A stretch of 64,000 bases of DNA from an uncultured Bacteroidales bacterium (GCA_947165255.1 CAMUZR010000008.1:62001-126000), one strand, 5' to 3'; numbered from the stretch's first letter, positions 1 to 8,634 are shown. Notes: generated by a model from the letters alone, not told the origin. Translations and numbers: made by a program.

Positions 1-1176
1 TTGCAATTTTTTGAACACCTGATAAATTTGCTCAATGGCAAAGTCAATCTGTTGGTGAGTATGGGTGGCCATAATGGCAAAACGGATAAGCGTATCTTGC
101 GAGGGAACAGCCGGAGGCACCACGGGGGTCACAAACACTCCGGCATCAAAAATCATACGGGTGGCCATGAAAGTCTTGTCGGCATCGCGTATAAAGAGCG
201 GCACGATAGGCGACTGGGTGTGGCCAATCTCAAATCCTAAGTCCTTATAGCACTTCAGAGCGTAATGGGTGTTATCCCAAAGAGCCTGTTGGCGTTCGGG
301 TTCGGAGCGCATAATTTTCATTGCGGCCAGCACCGCAGCAGTGGCAGCAGGAGCAATAGAAGCAGTGAAGATATATGGGCGAATATTGTGTTTCAGGAAG
401 TTGATAGTCTCTTTATCGGCAGCCAGGAAACCACCAATCGAAGCCAAAGACTTAGAAAAGGTTCCCATGATCATCTCCACATTGGGCAGCATGTTGAAAT
501 GGTCGCAAGCGCCGCGACCCTCACGTCCGAAAACGCCTAGGCCGTGTGCCTCGTCAACCATCAGCGTAGCCTGGTACTTATTGCAAAGCTCCACCATTTT
601 GTCAATAGGAGCCACATCGCCTTCCATGGAGAAAACACCGTCGGTCACAACCAATTTAACTGCCTCCAGGGGTAGTTTTTGCAACTGACGTTCCAGGTCT
701 TCCATATTGTTATGCTTATATTTCAGCGTTGTGGCAAAAGTGATGAGCTTGCCTTCCATAATCGAGGCATGGTCCAACTCGTCATAAATCAGATAGTCCT
801 TACGGCCAGTGACGCAAGGAATAGTACCCGAATTGGCCTGAAAACCAGCAGAAAAAAGCAACACACCGTCCTTGCCAAGAAATTCTGCCAACTCGTCCTG
901 CAGCTGGACGTGAATGTCAAGCGTTCCGTTAAGGAAAGGCGAACCGGCACAGCCGGTACCGTACTTATCAATAGCAGCCTTGGCGGCCTCCTTAATCTTT
1001 GGATGATTGGTAAGACCCAAATAAGAATTGGAGCCGAACATCAACATTTTTTTACCGCTGACAATAACCTCGGTATTCTGTTCGGAAGAGATAGGAGTGA
1101 AATAAGGATAAACGCCTTTTGCCTTGGCTTCTTGCGGAAGAGTGTACTGCGAAAGTTTCTGTTGTAAGGGTTTCAT
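1..1176 (-). CDS. spt: Serine palmitoyltransferase (partial, 3' end outside window)
   Basis: This is a PLP-dependent alpha-oxoamine synthase that condenses serine with a long-chain acyl-CoA to make 3-ketosphinganine, the first step of Bacteroidales sphingolipid synthesis, in the cytosol. The 392 visible codons begin MKPLQQKLSQ at the ATG ending at 1176. PLP residues are visible: His136 in DELDHAS, Asp208 and His211 in MVDEAHG, and the Schiff-base Lys242 in GTFSKSLASIGG. The C-terminal part (RFAIMATHTHQQIDFAIEQI) resembles Bacteroides and Porphyromonas Spt more than 2-amino-3-ketobutyrate CoA ligase, which is the main alternative. The protein is nearly complete: family members are about 395 residues, so only the last few residues and the stop are missing. 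It is transcribed away from the putative origin at 2.5-3.4 kb. Confidence 0.88.
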   Translation of the reverse strand, partial: MKPLQQKLSQYTLPQEAKAKGVYPYFTPISSEQNTEVIVSGKKMLMFGSNSYLGLTNHPKIKEAAKAAIDKYGTGCAGSPFLNGTLDIHVQLQDELAEFLGKDGVLLFSAGFQANSGTIPCVTGRKDYLIYDELDHASIMEGKLITFATTLKYKHNNMEDLERQLQKLPLEAVKLVVTDGVFSMEGDVAPIDKMVELCNKYQATLMVDEAHGLGVFGREGRGACDHFNMLPNVEMIMGTFSKSLASIGGFLAADKETINFLKHNIRPYIFTASIAPAATAAVLAAMKIMRSEPERQQALWDNTHYALKCYKDLGFEIGHTQSPIVPLFIRDADKTFMATRMIFDAGVFVTPVVPPAVPSQDTLIRFAIMATHTHQQIDFAIEQIYQVFKKLQ

Positions 1177-1242
1177 CTATAAATAATCAATGTTATATAA
1201 TAAAAATGCAAAATAACAAAAAAAAACTGATATTTTAAGAAA

Positions 1243-2025
1243 CTATTCTGTTAAAAAAGCAAACAAGCGTTCGGTGAGACGACTTGCACCAATTCTAAAA
1301 AACTGGTTAGTAGTGTGTTCACACCCAACAATCTCTCTTGCCAACTGATAATATTTTAACACTTCTTCGGGAGTAGAGATACCTCCGGCAGCCTTAAAAC
1401 CAACCCATTTTCCAGTTGCATCGTGGTAGTTTTTAATAACTTTAAGCATCACATCAGCAGCCTCAAGCGTGGCCGATACGGCTATCTTGCCTGTGGAAGT
1501 TTTAATAAAATCGGCACCAGCTTCAATAGCTAGTTCCGAAGCTTTGGCGATATTGGCAGCCGACTGAAGTTCGCCAGTTTCCAAAATCACTTTAAGCGTA
1601 TGGTTCTCAGTAATTTCACGTATAGCCGCAATCTCATCATACACCTTACCATAATCGCCTTCTAACAATGAGCCACGCGAAATAACCATGTCAATCTCGT
1701 CAGCACCCTCGTCTAGTGCATACTGAATCTCCTGCAACTTGACAGCAATAGGCGACTGCCCAGCCGGAAATGCACCTGCTACCGAAGCAACCCTTATGTC
1801 ACTGCCTTTCAAACATTCACGAGCCTGACGGACAAAGACAGGATAGACACAGACAGCAGCCACATGCCCAATGCCCCTATCAGTATCACACAATTCGAGA
1901 GAACGATGGCAAAGCTGCTGCACCCGCTGACGGGTGTCAGAACCCTCGAGAGTGGTATTGTCAATACATGTAAACACTTGCCGCAGAGCCTCCAGGTTCT
2001 CGGCAGTACGTTCAAGCGTAGTCAT
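1243..2025 (-). CDS. deoC: Deoxyribose-phosphate aldolase
   Basis: DeoC is a class I aldolase that cleaves 2-deoxyribose 5-phosphate to acetaldehyde and glyceraldehyde 3-phosphate in deoxynucleoside catabolism. The 260-residue TIM-barrel protein shows the catalytic set: Asp112 in DEIDMVIS, the Schiff-base Lys175 in GADFIKTSTG, and Lys211 in GFKAAGGIS. Its length is normal for the family. It lies 12 bp downstream of rpiB on the same strand, so the two probably form a pentose-phosphate salvage operon read from the promoter at 2512-2519. The alternatives, other class I aldolases, lack this exact motif set. Confidence 0.95.
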   Translation of the reverse strand: MTTLERTAENLEALRQVFTCIDNTTLEGSDTRQRVQQLCHRSLELCDTDRGIGHVAAVCVYPVFVRQARECLKGSDIRVASVAGAFPAGQSPIAVKLQEIQYALDEGADEIDMVISRGSLLEGDYGKVYDEIAAIREITENHTLKVILETGELQSAANIAKASELAIEAGADFIKTSTGKIAVSATLEAADVMLKVIKNYHDATGKWVGFKAAGGISTPEEVLKYYQLAREIVGCEHTTNQFFRIGASRLTERLFAFLTE

Positions 2026-2037
2026 AAACTATTTCTA

Positions 2038-2484
2038 TTATAACAACTTACTAATCTTCTCCACACGACGCTGATGACGACCGCCTTCAAACTCGGTATT
2101 CAAAAACTCATCAACAATCTGTAGGGCCGTATCCTGCGAAATAAAGCGGGCAGGCAAAGAAATAACGTTGCAGTCGTTATGCTGTCGACCCAGATGGGCT
2201 ATCTCGGGCGTCCAGCAGAGGGCACAACGCACGTTGGGATACTTATTAACGGTCATTTGGACACCGTTGCCGCTGCCACAAATAACTATGCCGCGACGAA
2301 ACTCACCATCGTTAATCACATGTCCCAACTGATGTGCATAGTCGGGATAATCACAACTCTCAGTACTATAGGTTCCAAAATCTTTCACCTCGAAACCCTT
2401 GTCAATCAGATAGTTTTTTACTACTTCCTTCAATTCATAGCCGGCATGGTCACATGCCATAGGAATAATTTCTTTCATAAACAA
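2038..2484 (-). CDS. rpiB: Ribose 5-phosphate isomerase B
   Basis: RpiB interconverts ribose 5-phosphate and ribulose 5-phosphate. The 148-residue protein has the family signatures: CDHAGYELK near the N-terminus, the catalytic-cysteine loop CGSGNGVQM, and WTPEIAHLGRQHNDCN, which supplies the phosphate-binding and base residues. Two in-frame ATGs are possible, at 2484 (MFMKE) and 2478 (MKE); family members usually start close to MKE, so 2478 is at least as likely. It is the first gene of a probable operon with deoC. Its promoter is at 2512-2519, on the edge of the putative origin. Confidence 0.95.
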   Translation of the reverse strand: MFMKEIIPMACDHAGYELKEVVKNYLIDKGFEVKDFGTYSTESCDYPDYAHQLGHVINDGEFRRGIVICGSGNGVQMTVNKYPNVRCALCWTPEIAHLGRQHNDCNVISLPARFISQDTALQIVDEFLNTEFEGGRHQRRVEKISKLL

Positions 2485-2511
2485 GCGTGTTTATAACTTT
2501 ATTTCGTGTTG

Positions 2512-2519
2512 CAAAGATA
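2512..2519 (-). promoter_or_regulatory. Bacteroidota -7 promoter box for rpiB-deoC
   Basis: The minus strand reads TATCTTTG, an exact match to the Bacteroidota -7 consensus TAnnTTTG, 28-34 nt upstream of the rpiB start codons. No clear -33 element was identified. Confidence 0.7.
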
Positions 2520-3300
2520 CGACAAAAGCATAAATCATTCAAAATAAAATGAATTAACTTTTCCACAGGTTTTCAACGTTAAAAGGTATCAAAAAGAAAC
2601 TCAGCAATATAAAAATATCAACAAACAAAATGTTCAAAAGTTCAGAAAAACCTGTCAATAAAAAATGAAATCTTTTTAAGAAGCAAAATATGTTGAAAAA
2701 ACTACTTCTTTTCACCCTTTATCAACAAAAAAGAGAGGGGCTAACTGCATTTCAAATTATTCACAAAAGGCTGTTCAGATCGTTATGAACAACATGTTGA
2801 CAAAACAACTAAAAAATGAAAACTAATAACTTAGTAAATAATAAAATGTTAGAATCTGTTGATAAAGTCAAAGAAACCAGAACCGCATTAGCCAAGTTAT
2901 CAACAAAATTGACAAGATAAAAAAGAAAAATAATAATTTAAAAGGAATAATAAAATAATTATAAAGCCAACCTATCACCCCTTATTTCTAAGAGTTCAAA
3001 CCCGTATCTGCCATTACATACCCTCTACCATCGCCCTTCCTTCACCTTTTATCTTACATTTTGTTTGTATTTAGTTTGCATTTAGTTTATCAATCATTAA
3101 TAAAACACAAATAAAATATAAACTAAATGTAAGATAAGTCCAGTAGAAAAAGCGTTTTGTCATAAGAAATAGGGGATGCTGATTGAGAAGGAAGAGACAA
3201 TAGTAAGTGGGGTAGGGGAGAGGTAAAGTTATTTTTTAATTGAGATTGCTGAATCAATTTAAAGTTGAATGGATATTATTTTTCTGGCATCAGCCTTCAT
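2520..3300. other. Candidate chromosomal replication origin (oriC)
   Basis: This stretch has no gene and is strongly AT-rich. It contains three exact TTATCAACA nonamers (2719-2727 plus, 2857-2865 minus, 2897-2905 plus), each one mismatch from the DnaA box TTATCCACA. Two further one-mismatch variants are TTTTCCACA at 2559-2567 and TTATTCACA at 2757-2765. A nearly pure A/T tract follows at about 2918-2965 and would suit a duplex-unwinding element. Transcription diverges: minus-strand genes to the left, plus-strand genes to the right for 12 kb. A perfect parS lies at 4948-4963. dnaA is not in the window, which does not exclude an origin because oriC and dnaA are not always adjacent in this phylum. 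The function is inferred, not demonstrated. Confidence 0.68.
3049..3137. repeat. Inverted repeat beside the candidate origin
   Basis: TTATCTTACATTT at 3049-3061 is the exact reverse complement of 3125-3137. In addition CATTTAGTTTAT at 3079-3090 is the exact reverse complement of 3118-3129. The two right arms overlap, so the same right-hand sequence can pair with either of two left arms. No U-tract follows as expected of a terminator. It may be an extrusion or protein-binding site of the origin region. Confidence 0.6.
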
Positions 3301-3359
3301 ATTTTAGAGTTTGAAAAAATAATTTTTTTCTATCAGTGCAAGAATTCGGAATTTTTTTG

Positions 3360-3367
3360 TATATTTG
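3360..3367 (+). promoter_or_regulatory. -7 promoter box for nadA
   Basis: TATATTTG matches TAnnTTTG exactly. It is followed by a run of about 60 nt to the ATG at 3428, which supports that ATG over the upstream TTG at 3365 that lies inside the promoter. Confidence 0.65.
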
Positions 3368-3427
3368 CAACGTGAAATAGTGTGTACTATTCAAAGTGAA
3401 CTGATTATTAAATTGACATCTGCTAAC

Positions 3428-4375
3428 ATGGATACTGAATTTTTAAAGAGAGAGATTCTCCGGCTGAAGAAGGAGAAGAATGCCGTTATTTTAGGTCACT
3501 ACTATCAGCGCGACGAGATACAGGAACTCTCCGACTATATTGGCGATAGCCTGGCTCTTGCCCAGAAAGCACAGGAGTGCGAGAACGACATTATCGTTTT
3601 CTGTGGCGTGCATTTTATGGCTGAGACTGCCAAAATATTGAATCCCACGCGCAAGGTGCTTCTCCCCGATATGGAGGCAAGTTGCTCATTGGCTGAGAGT
3701 TGCCCAGCTGAAGAGTTCGCTAGGTTTAAGGCCGAACATCCTGACCATTTGGTGATTAGCTATGTGAATTGTACTGCTGAAATAAAGGCACTTTCCGACC
3801 TGATTTGCACTTCGGGCAATGCCGAGAAGTTGGTAAGGTCACTGCCCGAAGACCAGAAGATTATTTTTGCGCCCGACAAAAATCTCGGTGGCTATATCAA
3901 TGCGGTCACCGGGCGCCAGATGTTGCTTTGGAACGGAGTGTGCATGGTGCACGATGCCATGCAGGCCGAGGCGTATATAAAATTGAAGATGGAACACCCC
4001 GATGCCGCCATCATAGCCCATCCCGAGTGTAACAGTGCCTTGCTGCAGGTGGCCGATTTTGTGGGCAGCACCAAGGCTATGCTGGGCTATATTAAAAATT
4101 CGGGCAAGCAAAAGTTCATCGTTGCAACCGAGCCAGGCATCCTATACGAAATGCGTAAGCAGAGTCCGGAGAAGGAGTACTTGGTGGTGACTGCCGATAA
4201 GGGATGTAGCTGCAGTGATTGTTCGTATATGAAGTTGAACACGCTGGAGAAGCTGTATAAATGCCTGCGCGACGAGGCCCCAGAGATTACCATGTCGGAA
4301 GAGCTGATTGAGAAGGCCAAAAAGCCTATTGTTCGGATGCTTGACATGTCCAAACAGTTAGGCATTATTAAATGA
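3428..4375 (+). CDS. nadA: Quinolinate synthase A
   Basis: NadA condenses iminoaspartate (from NadB) with dihydroxyacetone phosphate to make quinolinate in de novo NAD synthesis, using a [4Fe-4S] cluster. The 315-residue protein begins MDTEFLKREI. It shows the substrate motif GHYYQRDEIQ near residue 23. Candidate cluster cysteines are Cys86 (ASCSLAES), Cys201 (HPECN) and one in GCSCSDCSYMK (260-265). An in-frame TTG 63 nt upstream lies in the promoter box, so ATG 3428 was chosen. The stop overlaps the next start (ATGA), suggesting translational coupling. nadB is not in the window. Confidence 0.95.
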   Translation: MDTEFLKREILRLKKEKNAVILGHYYQRDEIQELSDYIGDSLALAQKAQECENDIIVFCGVHFMAETAKILNPTRKVLLPDMEASCSLAESCPAEEFARFKAEHPDHLVISYVNCTAEIKALSDLICTSGNAEKLVRSLPEDQKIIFAPDKNLGGYINAVTGRQMLLWNGVCMVHDAMQAEAYIKLKMEHPDAAIIAHPECNSALLQVADFVGSTKAMLGYIKNSGKQKFIVATEPGILYEMRKQSPEKEYLVVTADKGCSCSDCSYMKLNTLEKLYKCLRDEAPEITMSEELIEKAKKPIVRMLDMSKQLGIIK

Positions 4376-4887
4376 GAGGTCAGCAACAAGTTTACGATTG
4401 TTTAAAGGAACTGGGCATTGCGTTTGACTACTACGAGCATCCGGCAGTCCATACCATTGAGGAGTCGTTGCACTACTATAGGGGAGAGGGAACCACGATA
4501 TGCAAAAATCTGTTTTTGCGAAATCACAAAGGCAACAGGCATTATTTGGTGGTGATGGACGCACGGCACAATATGAATATACGCGACATGGAGTTGCGCT
4601 TGGGGCAGGGAAAACTTACTTTTGCTTCGCCGGAGCGCATGATGAAGTATTTGGGTGTGAGGCCTGGCTCGGTGTCGCTCTTTAATTTGGTGAATGACGC
4701 AGGACATGGGGTAACGCTTTTTGTGGACAGCCAGTTGAAAGGGGCAACCCGAGTGAGCTTTCACCCCAACGACAACACGGCCTCTTTGGTAATTGGTTTT
4801 GAAGACATGATGAAATTCATCCAGCATATCGGCAACCCATACCAGTTTGTGGATTTGTATGAAAATGTGGCCACAGAAAACGAGTGA
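4372..4887 (+). CDS. YbaK/ProXp-type aminoacyl-tRNA editing-domain protein
   Basis: The 171-residue protein has the fold of the free-standing editing domains related to the INS domain of prolyl-tRNA synthetase (PrdX/ProXp-ala type), which hydrolyse mischarged aminoacyl-tRNA in trans. Supporting segments are the N-terminal YEHPAVHTIEES, the family lysine region TICKNLFLRNHKG, and FNLVNDAGHGVTLFVDSQL followed by FHPNDNTASLVI. It overlaps the nadA stop by 4 bp. No catalytic domain of a synthetase is attached. The exact substrate cannot be told from sequence. Confidence 0.85.
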   Translation: MRGQQQVYDCLKELGIAFDYYEHPAVHTIEESLHYYRGEGTTICKNLFLRNHKGNRHYLVVMDARHNMNIRDMELRLGQGKLTFASPERMMKYLGVRPGSVSLFNLVNDAGHGVTLFVDSQLKGATRVSFHPNDNTASLVIGFEDMMKFIQHIGNPYQFVDLYENVATENE

Positions 4888-4946
4888 GGGTAGGGGAGAG
4901 ACTTGTTGAAAACCACGGCAAATATTGTTAATAACTATGTAAATTA

Positions 4947-5825
4947 ATGTTTCACGTGAAACAATCAGAATATAGAGTTCAAGCGGCTTGCGAGCTACTT
5001 CAGTTCCTGACGGAGCTGATGCCGGAAAGCAGTCGCTCCAAGGTGAAAGAGTTGTTGGCCCATAATGTGTGTGTGGACGGAAGAAGAGTGAGCCAGTTTA
5101 ACTACCCTCTGCAACCCGGCATGGTGGTAACTATAGAGAAAGCGGGGTATAAAGAGCGTCTGAAACCGCGCGACCTGGACATTGTTTACGAGGACGAGCA
5201 CCTGATGGTTGTCAACAAACATGAGGGGCTGCTGTCCAATAGTAAAAAGCCAACGGAACATACCGTCATCACGGTACTGAATCGTTACTTGCATCTGACC
5301 CATCAAAAATGCAATGCACACATAGTCCACAGATTAGACCGTGACACTTCGGGTCTGATGGTGGTTTCTAAGTCGAAACAGGTATCGCAAAAATTCGAGG
5401 CCGACTGGAAAGGTTTGGTTACGGACAGGGCTTATGTTGCCGTCTGCTGGGGGAAGTTGGAACCTCCGGAAGGCATCATTAAATCGTGGCTGACGGACGG
5501 CCAATACTGTGTGCTCTCGTCACCTACTGACAATGGGGGCAAATTGGCCATTACGCACTATAAGACAGTGAAGACCTCGCGCCGCTACTCGTTGCTGGAA
5601 TTGAAATTGGACACCGGCCGCCGAAACCAAATCCGAGTGCACCTGAGGGAGGAAAAACACCCCGTGGTGCACGACCCCATGTATGGCTATAAGGACGACA
5701 TTTCCCCCATAAGCCGTCTGGCCCTGCATGCCTTCCGCCTCTGCTTCACGCATCCTGTCACGGGTAAGCAGTTGCGGTTTGAAACGCCTGTGCCCACATC
5801 TTTTTTGAAATTATTGGAACTTTAG
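4947..5825 (+). CDS. RluA-family 23S rRNA/tRNA pseudouridine synthase
   Basis: The 292-residue protein isomerises uridine to pseudouridine in structured RNA. An N-terminal S4-like RNA-binding region (about 15-75, with VKELLAHNVCVDGRRVSQ) precedes the catalytic domain. The RluA signature HRLDRDTSGLMVVSKS at about 128-143 carries the catalytic Asp, and TGRRNQIRVHL is the conserved C-terminal motif. The start at 4947 is set by the parS site, which encodes MFHVKQ; the next ATG is far downstream and would delete the S4 region. The RluA subfamily, and so the target uridines, cannot be assigned. Confidence 0.92.
   Translation: MFHVKQSEYRVQAACELLQFLTELMPESSRSKVKELLAHNVCVDGRRVSQFNYPLQPGMVVTIEKAGYKERLKPRDLDIVYEDEHLMVVNKHEGLLSNSKKPTEHTVITVLNRYLHLTHQKCNAHIVHRLDRDTSGLMVVSKSKQVSQKFEADWKGLVTDRAYVAVCWGKLEPPEGIIKSWLTDGQYCVLSSPTDNGGKLAITHYKTVKTSRRYSLLELKLDTGRRNQIRVHLREEKHPVVHDPMYGYKDDISPISRLALHAFRLCFTHPVTGKQLRFETPVPTSFLKLLEL
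4948..4963. other. parS centromere-like site
   Basis: TGTTTCACGTGAAACA is a perfect 16-bp palindrome and matches the bacterial parS consensus bound by ParB. It overlaps the initiation codon of the adjacent pseudouridine synthase gene, whose first residues MFHVKQ are encoded by the site. parS sites cluster near origins, so it supports the origin call at 2.5-3.4 kb. parA and parB are not in the window. Confidence 0.9.
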
Positions 5826-5879
5826 TCACAATAAAATTTATGCGCGCGCGTTAATGTTTAATTAAAGTATGCTAGAATT

Positions 5880-6611
5880 ATGAAAAAAGCACATCTCATC
5901 ATAGCTCTCCTCATACTGGGCGGCCTCACCTCGGTGCTGAATGCGCAGTGGTTGCCCTATTACCCTGGCGCTTATTTTCGTCATGCCTATGCCGATACCA
6001 GTGCGGCCGCGGACACCGTGATTCTGTCCAAGTGGGAGCCCCACCTGTCTGTCAGCACGGGATTTTTGGGGACTTCTTTTGGCGACAACCGTTTGTTCAC
6101 TTCGGTCGCTCCGTCACTTGCATACCGTCCGAACGACAAATGGACTATCTTGGGCGGTTTCCGCATCACCACTGATATGGGTCTCAACCCCAACTACAGC
6201 ATAGGTACTAATCGACGCAGCCTGGCTCCCTATAAGACCAACGGGGGCACGGGATTGGCTTCGGGTTATGTGGAGGCGCAGTATCAGGTGAACGAGAACT
6301 TTTGGCTTGCGGGTTCGGTCTACCACATGGGCGGCCATTATGCCCCACTGTACGGTCCCTTGAACGGCGAGGCCTTTAACGTTTCCGCCACGGCCATTTC
6401 CGCTGCGGCCGCTTTTCGATTCAGCAATAATAATCTGCTCCATGTCTCATTTACCTATATTCGCGACCATGCGGGCACAATGCCGTTCATGCTGCACGAT
6501 GCTTGGCTGAGCGGTGGCGGGTATGGTCCATGGGGCATGTTTGCTAGCCCTACCGACTATTACCGCATGGCGGCACCCTATAGCCCCATGTTTTTTGGCG
6601 GGTGGTATTGA
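5880..6611 (+). CDS. Predicted outer-membrane protein, function unknown
   Basis: The 243-residue protein begins with a clear signal peptide (MKKAHLIIALLILGGLTSVLNAQ). The rest alternates polar and aromatic residues in a manner typical of outer-membrane beta-barrels, for example LSVSTGFLGTSFG, LAYRPNDKWTILGGFRIT and YVEAQYQVNENFWLAGSVY. It ends in a Trp-Tyr pair, compatible with the terminal aromatic signal recognised by the BAM machinery. No named family was recognised. It stands between the pseudouridine synthase and the DUF4290 gene on the same strand. Confidence 0.75.
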   Translation: MKKAHLIIALLILGGLTSVLNAQWLPYYPGAYFRHAYADTSAAADTVILSKWEPHLSVSTGFLGTSFGDNRLFTSVAPSLAYRPNDKWTILGGFRITTDMGLNPNYSIGTNRRSLAPYKTNGGTGLASGYVEAQYQVNENFWLAGSVYHMGGHYAPLYGPLNGEAFNVSATAISAAAAFRFSNNNLLHVSFTYIRDHAGTMPFMLHDAWLSGGGYGPWGMFASPTDYYRMAAPYSPMFFGGWY

Positions 6612-6661
6612 TGCCGCCCGGGTAACATGGTTGGATAACACTAAAAGGAATTTTTAAAGAA

Positions 6662-7273
6662 ATGGAATATAATACACAGCGAGAAAAAATTAAGATAATA
6701 GATTACGGCCGCAATATCTACAAGCTTATAGAATACACGAAGACTGTAGAGAGCCGAGAGAAACGTAATCAGATGGCTTCGGTCATTGTGGACATTATGT
6801 CGCAAATCAGCCCCGAGTCGAAGGAAGTGAAGGACTATAAGCGCAAATACTGGGTGCACCTGATGATTTTGGCCAAATGGGAACTGGACATTGATCTCCC
6901 CTACGAAATCACCCGCGAGGATACGGTGGAATTCCAGCCCCATCCGATCAGTTATACCCAGGGCAAGGTGGCCTATCGCCATTATGGTGCCGTGATGGAG
7001 AAGATGATAAAAAAGGTGGCCGAATACCCAGAAGGGGATGAGCGCGACGAGTTGGTGAGGCTGATAGCCCATGCCATGAAGCGCGACTACCTGCTTTGGA
7101 ATAGCGACACGGTTGAGGACGACCTCATCACCCTACAGCTGGAAAAAATTTCGGGCGAGAAATTGCATGTGCCCGAAGATTTCAAATACTTGGATTACCG
7201 CGAATACCTCAAGGGTACTGACGACGAGCGCCGCGCCAACGGCACCCGCAAAAAGAAGAAAAAGAAAAAATAG
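6662..7273 (+). CDS. DUF4290 family protein
   Basis: The 203-residue cytosolic protein matches the Bacteroidota-specific DUF4290 pattern: MEYNTQREKI at the start, YGRNIYKLIEYTKTVESREKRNQMA and YWVHLMILAKWELDIDLPYE. No catalytic motif is evident and the function is unknown. The C-terminus is a run of lysines (TRKKKKKKK) that could bind nucleic acid or membrane phospholipid. It is 23 bp upstream of murA, an arrangement also seen in other Bacteroidales, so co-transcription is likely. Confidence 0.88.
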   Translation: MEYNTQREKIKIIDYGRNIYKLIEYTKTVESREKRNQMASVIVDIMSQISPESKEVKDYKRKYWVHLMILAKWELDIDLPYEITREDTVEFQPHPISYTQGKVAYRHYGAVMEKMIKKVAEYPEGDERDELVRLIAHAMKRDYLLWNSDTVEDDLITLQLEKISGEKLHVPEDFKYLDYREYLKGTDDERRANGTRKKKKKKK

Positions 7274-7296
7274 TAGTTTAAACAAGCCTTAAAGCC

Positions 7297-8622
7297 ATGT
7301 CGTCATTTGAAATCATTGGTGGACACAAACTCCACGGCGAGATATTCCCCCAGGGCGCCAAAAACGAGGCGCTGCAGGTGATATGTGCCGTGTTGCTCAC
7401 CAGCGAGAAGGTGGTTATCGACAATATTCCCGACATTAGCGATGTCAACAAGCTCATTGGCTTGCTCCAATTGCTTGGGGTGAAGGTGCGGCGCCTGAAC
7501 GACGATACCCGTCTGCTGAAGGACGGCCGTAGCTATGAGTTCCAAGCCGATGAGGTCAACCTGGAGGTGCTGAGGGGGGAAGAATTTGCCAAACAGGCTT
7601 CGACCCTAAGGGGTTCCATCATGTTGGTGGGTCCGCTGTTGTCGCGCTATGGCCAGGCCTTTGTGCCACAGCCGGGGGGCGACAAGATTGGCCGTCGCCG
7701 TTTGGACACCCATTTCCTAGGCATGGAGAAGCTGGGTGCCACGGTCGATTTCCGCCGTGGTGGTTACGAGGTGAAGGCTGAACGGCTGAAGGGATGCTAT
7801 ATGTTGCTGGATGAGGCATCGGTCACCGGCACGGCCAATATTATCATGGCCTCGGTGATGGCTCCTGGCACTACCACCATTATGAACGCTGCCTGCGAAC
7901 CTTATATCTACCAGCTTTGCAAGATGCTCAACAGCATGGGAGCTAAGATTAAGGGTGTGGGTTCCAATTTGCTTACCATCCGTGGCGTGAAGGAACTCTA
8001 CGGATGCCAGCACCGCCTGCTTCCCGACATGATTGAGGTGGGTTCGTTCATTGGCATGGCCGCCATGACGCAGAGCGACCTCACTATACGCAATGTGGGG
8101 TTGGAACATTTGGGGCTCATTCCTCAGGTGTTCCGCCGGTTAGGTATAGAGGTGTGGCAGAAGGGTGACGACCTCTTCATCCCTTCTCGTGACCACTACG
8201 AGATAGAGCGTTTTATGGATGGTTCTATCATGACCATAGCCGACGCGCCGTGGCCCGGATTTACCCCCGACCTGATTAGTATTGCCTTGGTGGTTGCCAC
8301 CCAGGCGAGGGGAAGTGTGCTTATACATCAGAAGATGTTTGAAAGCCGCCTTTTCTTCGTCGACAAGCTGATAGACATGGGCGCACAGATTATTCTTTGT
8401 GACCCACACCGAGCCACGGTGATAGGCCTTGATCAGGAGCATCGGCTGCGCGGGGTGCGCATGTCGTCGCCCGACATACGAGCTGGCGTGGCGCTGCTCA
8501 TAGCAGCTCTCTCGGCCGACGGCAAGAGCCGGATAGATAATATTGAACAGATAGACCGCGGCTATCAGCACATTGATGAGCGTTTGCGCCTGCTGGGAGC
8601 CGAAATAAGAAGAATAGATTAA
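7297..8622 (+). CDS. murA: UDP-N-acetylglucosamine 1-carboxyvinyltransferase
   Basis: MurA transfers enolpyruvate from PEP to UDP-GlcNAc, the first committed step of peptidoglycan synthesis, in the cytosol. The 441-residue protein shows QGAKNEAL near residue 19 (the Lys-Asn pair of the active site), the loop PGGDKIGRRRLDTHF, and DMIEVGSFIGMAAM. In the loop the residue equivalent to Escherichia coli Cys115 is Asp129. Enzymes with Asp here are known to remain active and to be insensitive to fosfomycin, so intrinsic resistance of the target is expected. It follows the DUF4290 gene closely and precedes a PHP phosphatase gene. Confidence 0.96.
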   Translation: MSSFEIIGGHKLHGEIFPQGAKNEALQVICAVLLTSEKVVIDNIPDISDVNKLIGLLQLLGVKVRRLNDDTRLLKDGRSYEFQADEVNLEVLRGEEFAKQASTLRGSIMLVGPLLSRYGQAFVPQPGGDKIGRRRLDTHFLGMEKLGATVDFRRGGYEVKAERLKGCYMLLDEASVTGTANIIMASVMAPGTTTIMNAACEPYIYQLCKMLNSMGAKIKGVGSNLLTIRGVKELYGCQHRLLPDMIEVGSFIGMAAMTQSDLTIRNVGLEHLGLIPQVFRRLGIEVWQKGDDLFIPSRDHYEIERFMDGSIMTIADAPWPGFTPDLISIALVVATQARGSVLIHQKMFESRLFFVDKLIDMGAQIILCDPHRATVIGLDQEHRLRGVRMSSPDIRAGVALLIAALSADGKSRIDNIEQIDRGYQHIDERLRLLGAEIRRID

Positions 8623-8634
8623 AAGAAAAAAGTT

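Noticed and set aside
2978-3194. Wider inverted repeats around the origin (CCCCTTATTTCT with AGAAATAGGGG; CTTCCTTC with GAAGGAAG)
   Set aside because: The pairs cross rather than nest, and one is imperfect, so a single large hairpin is not supported.
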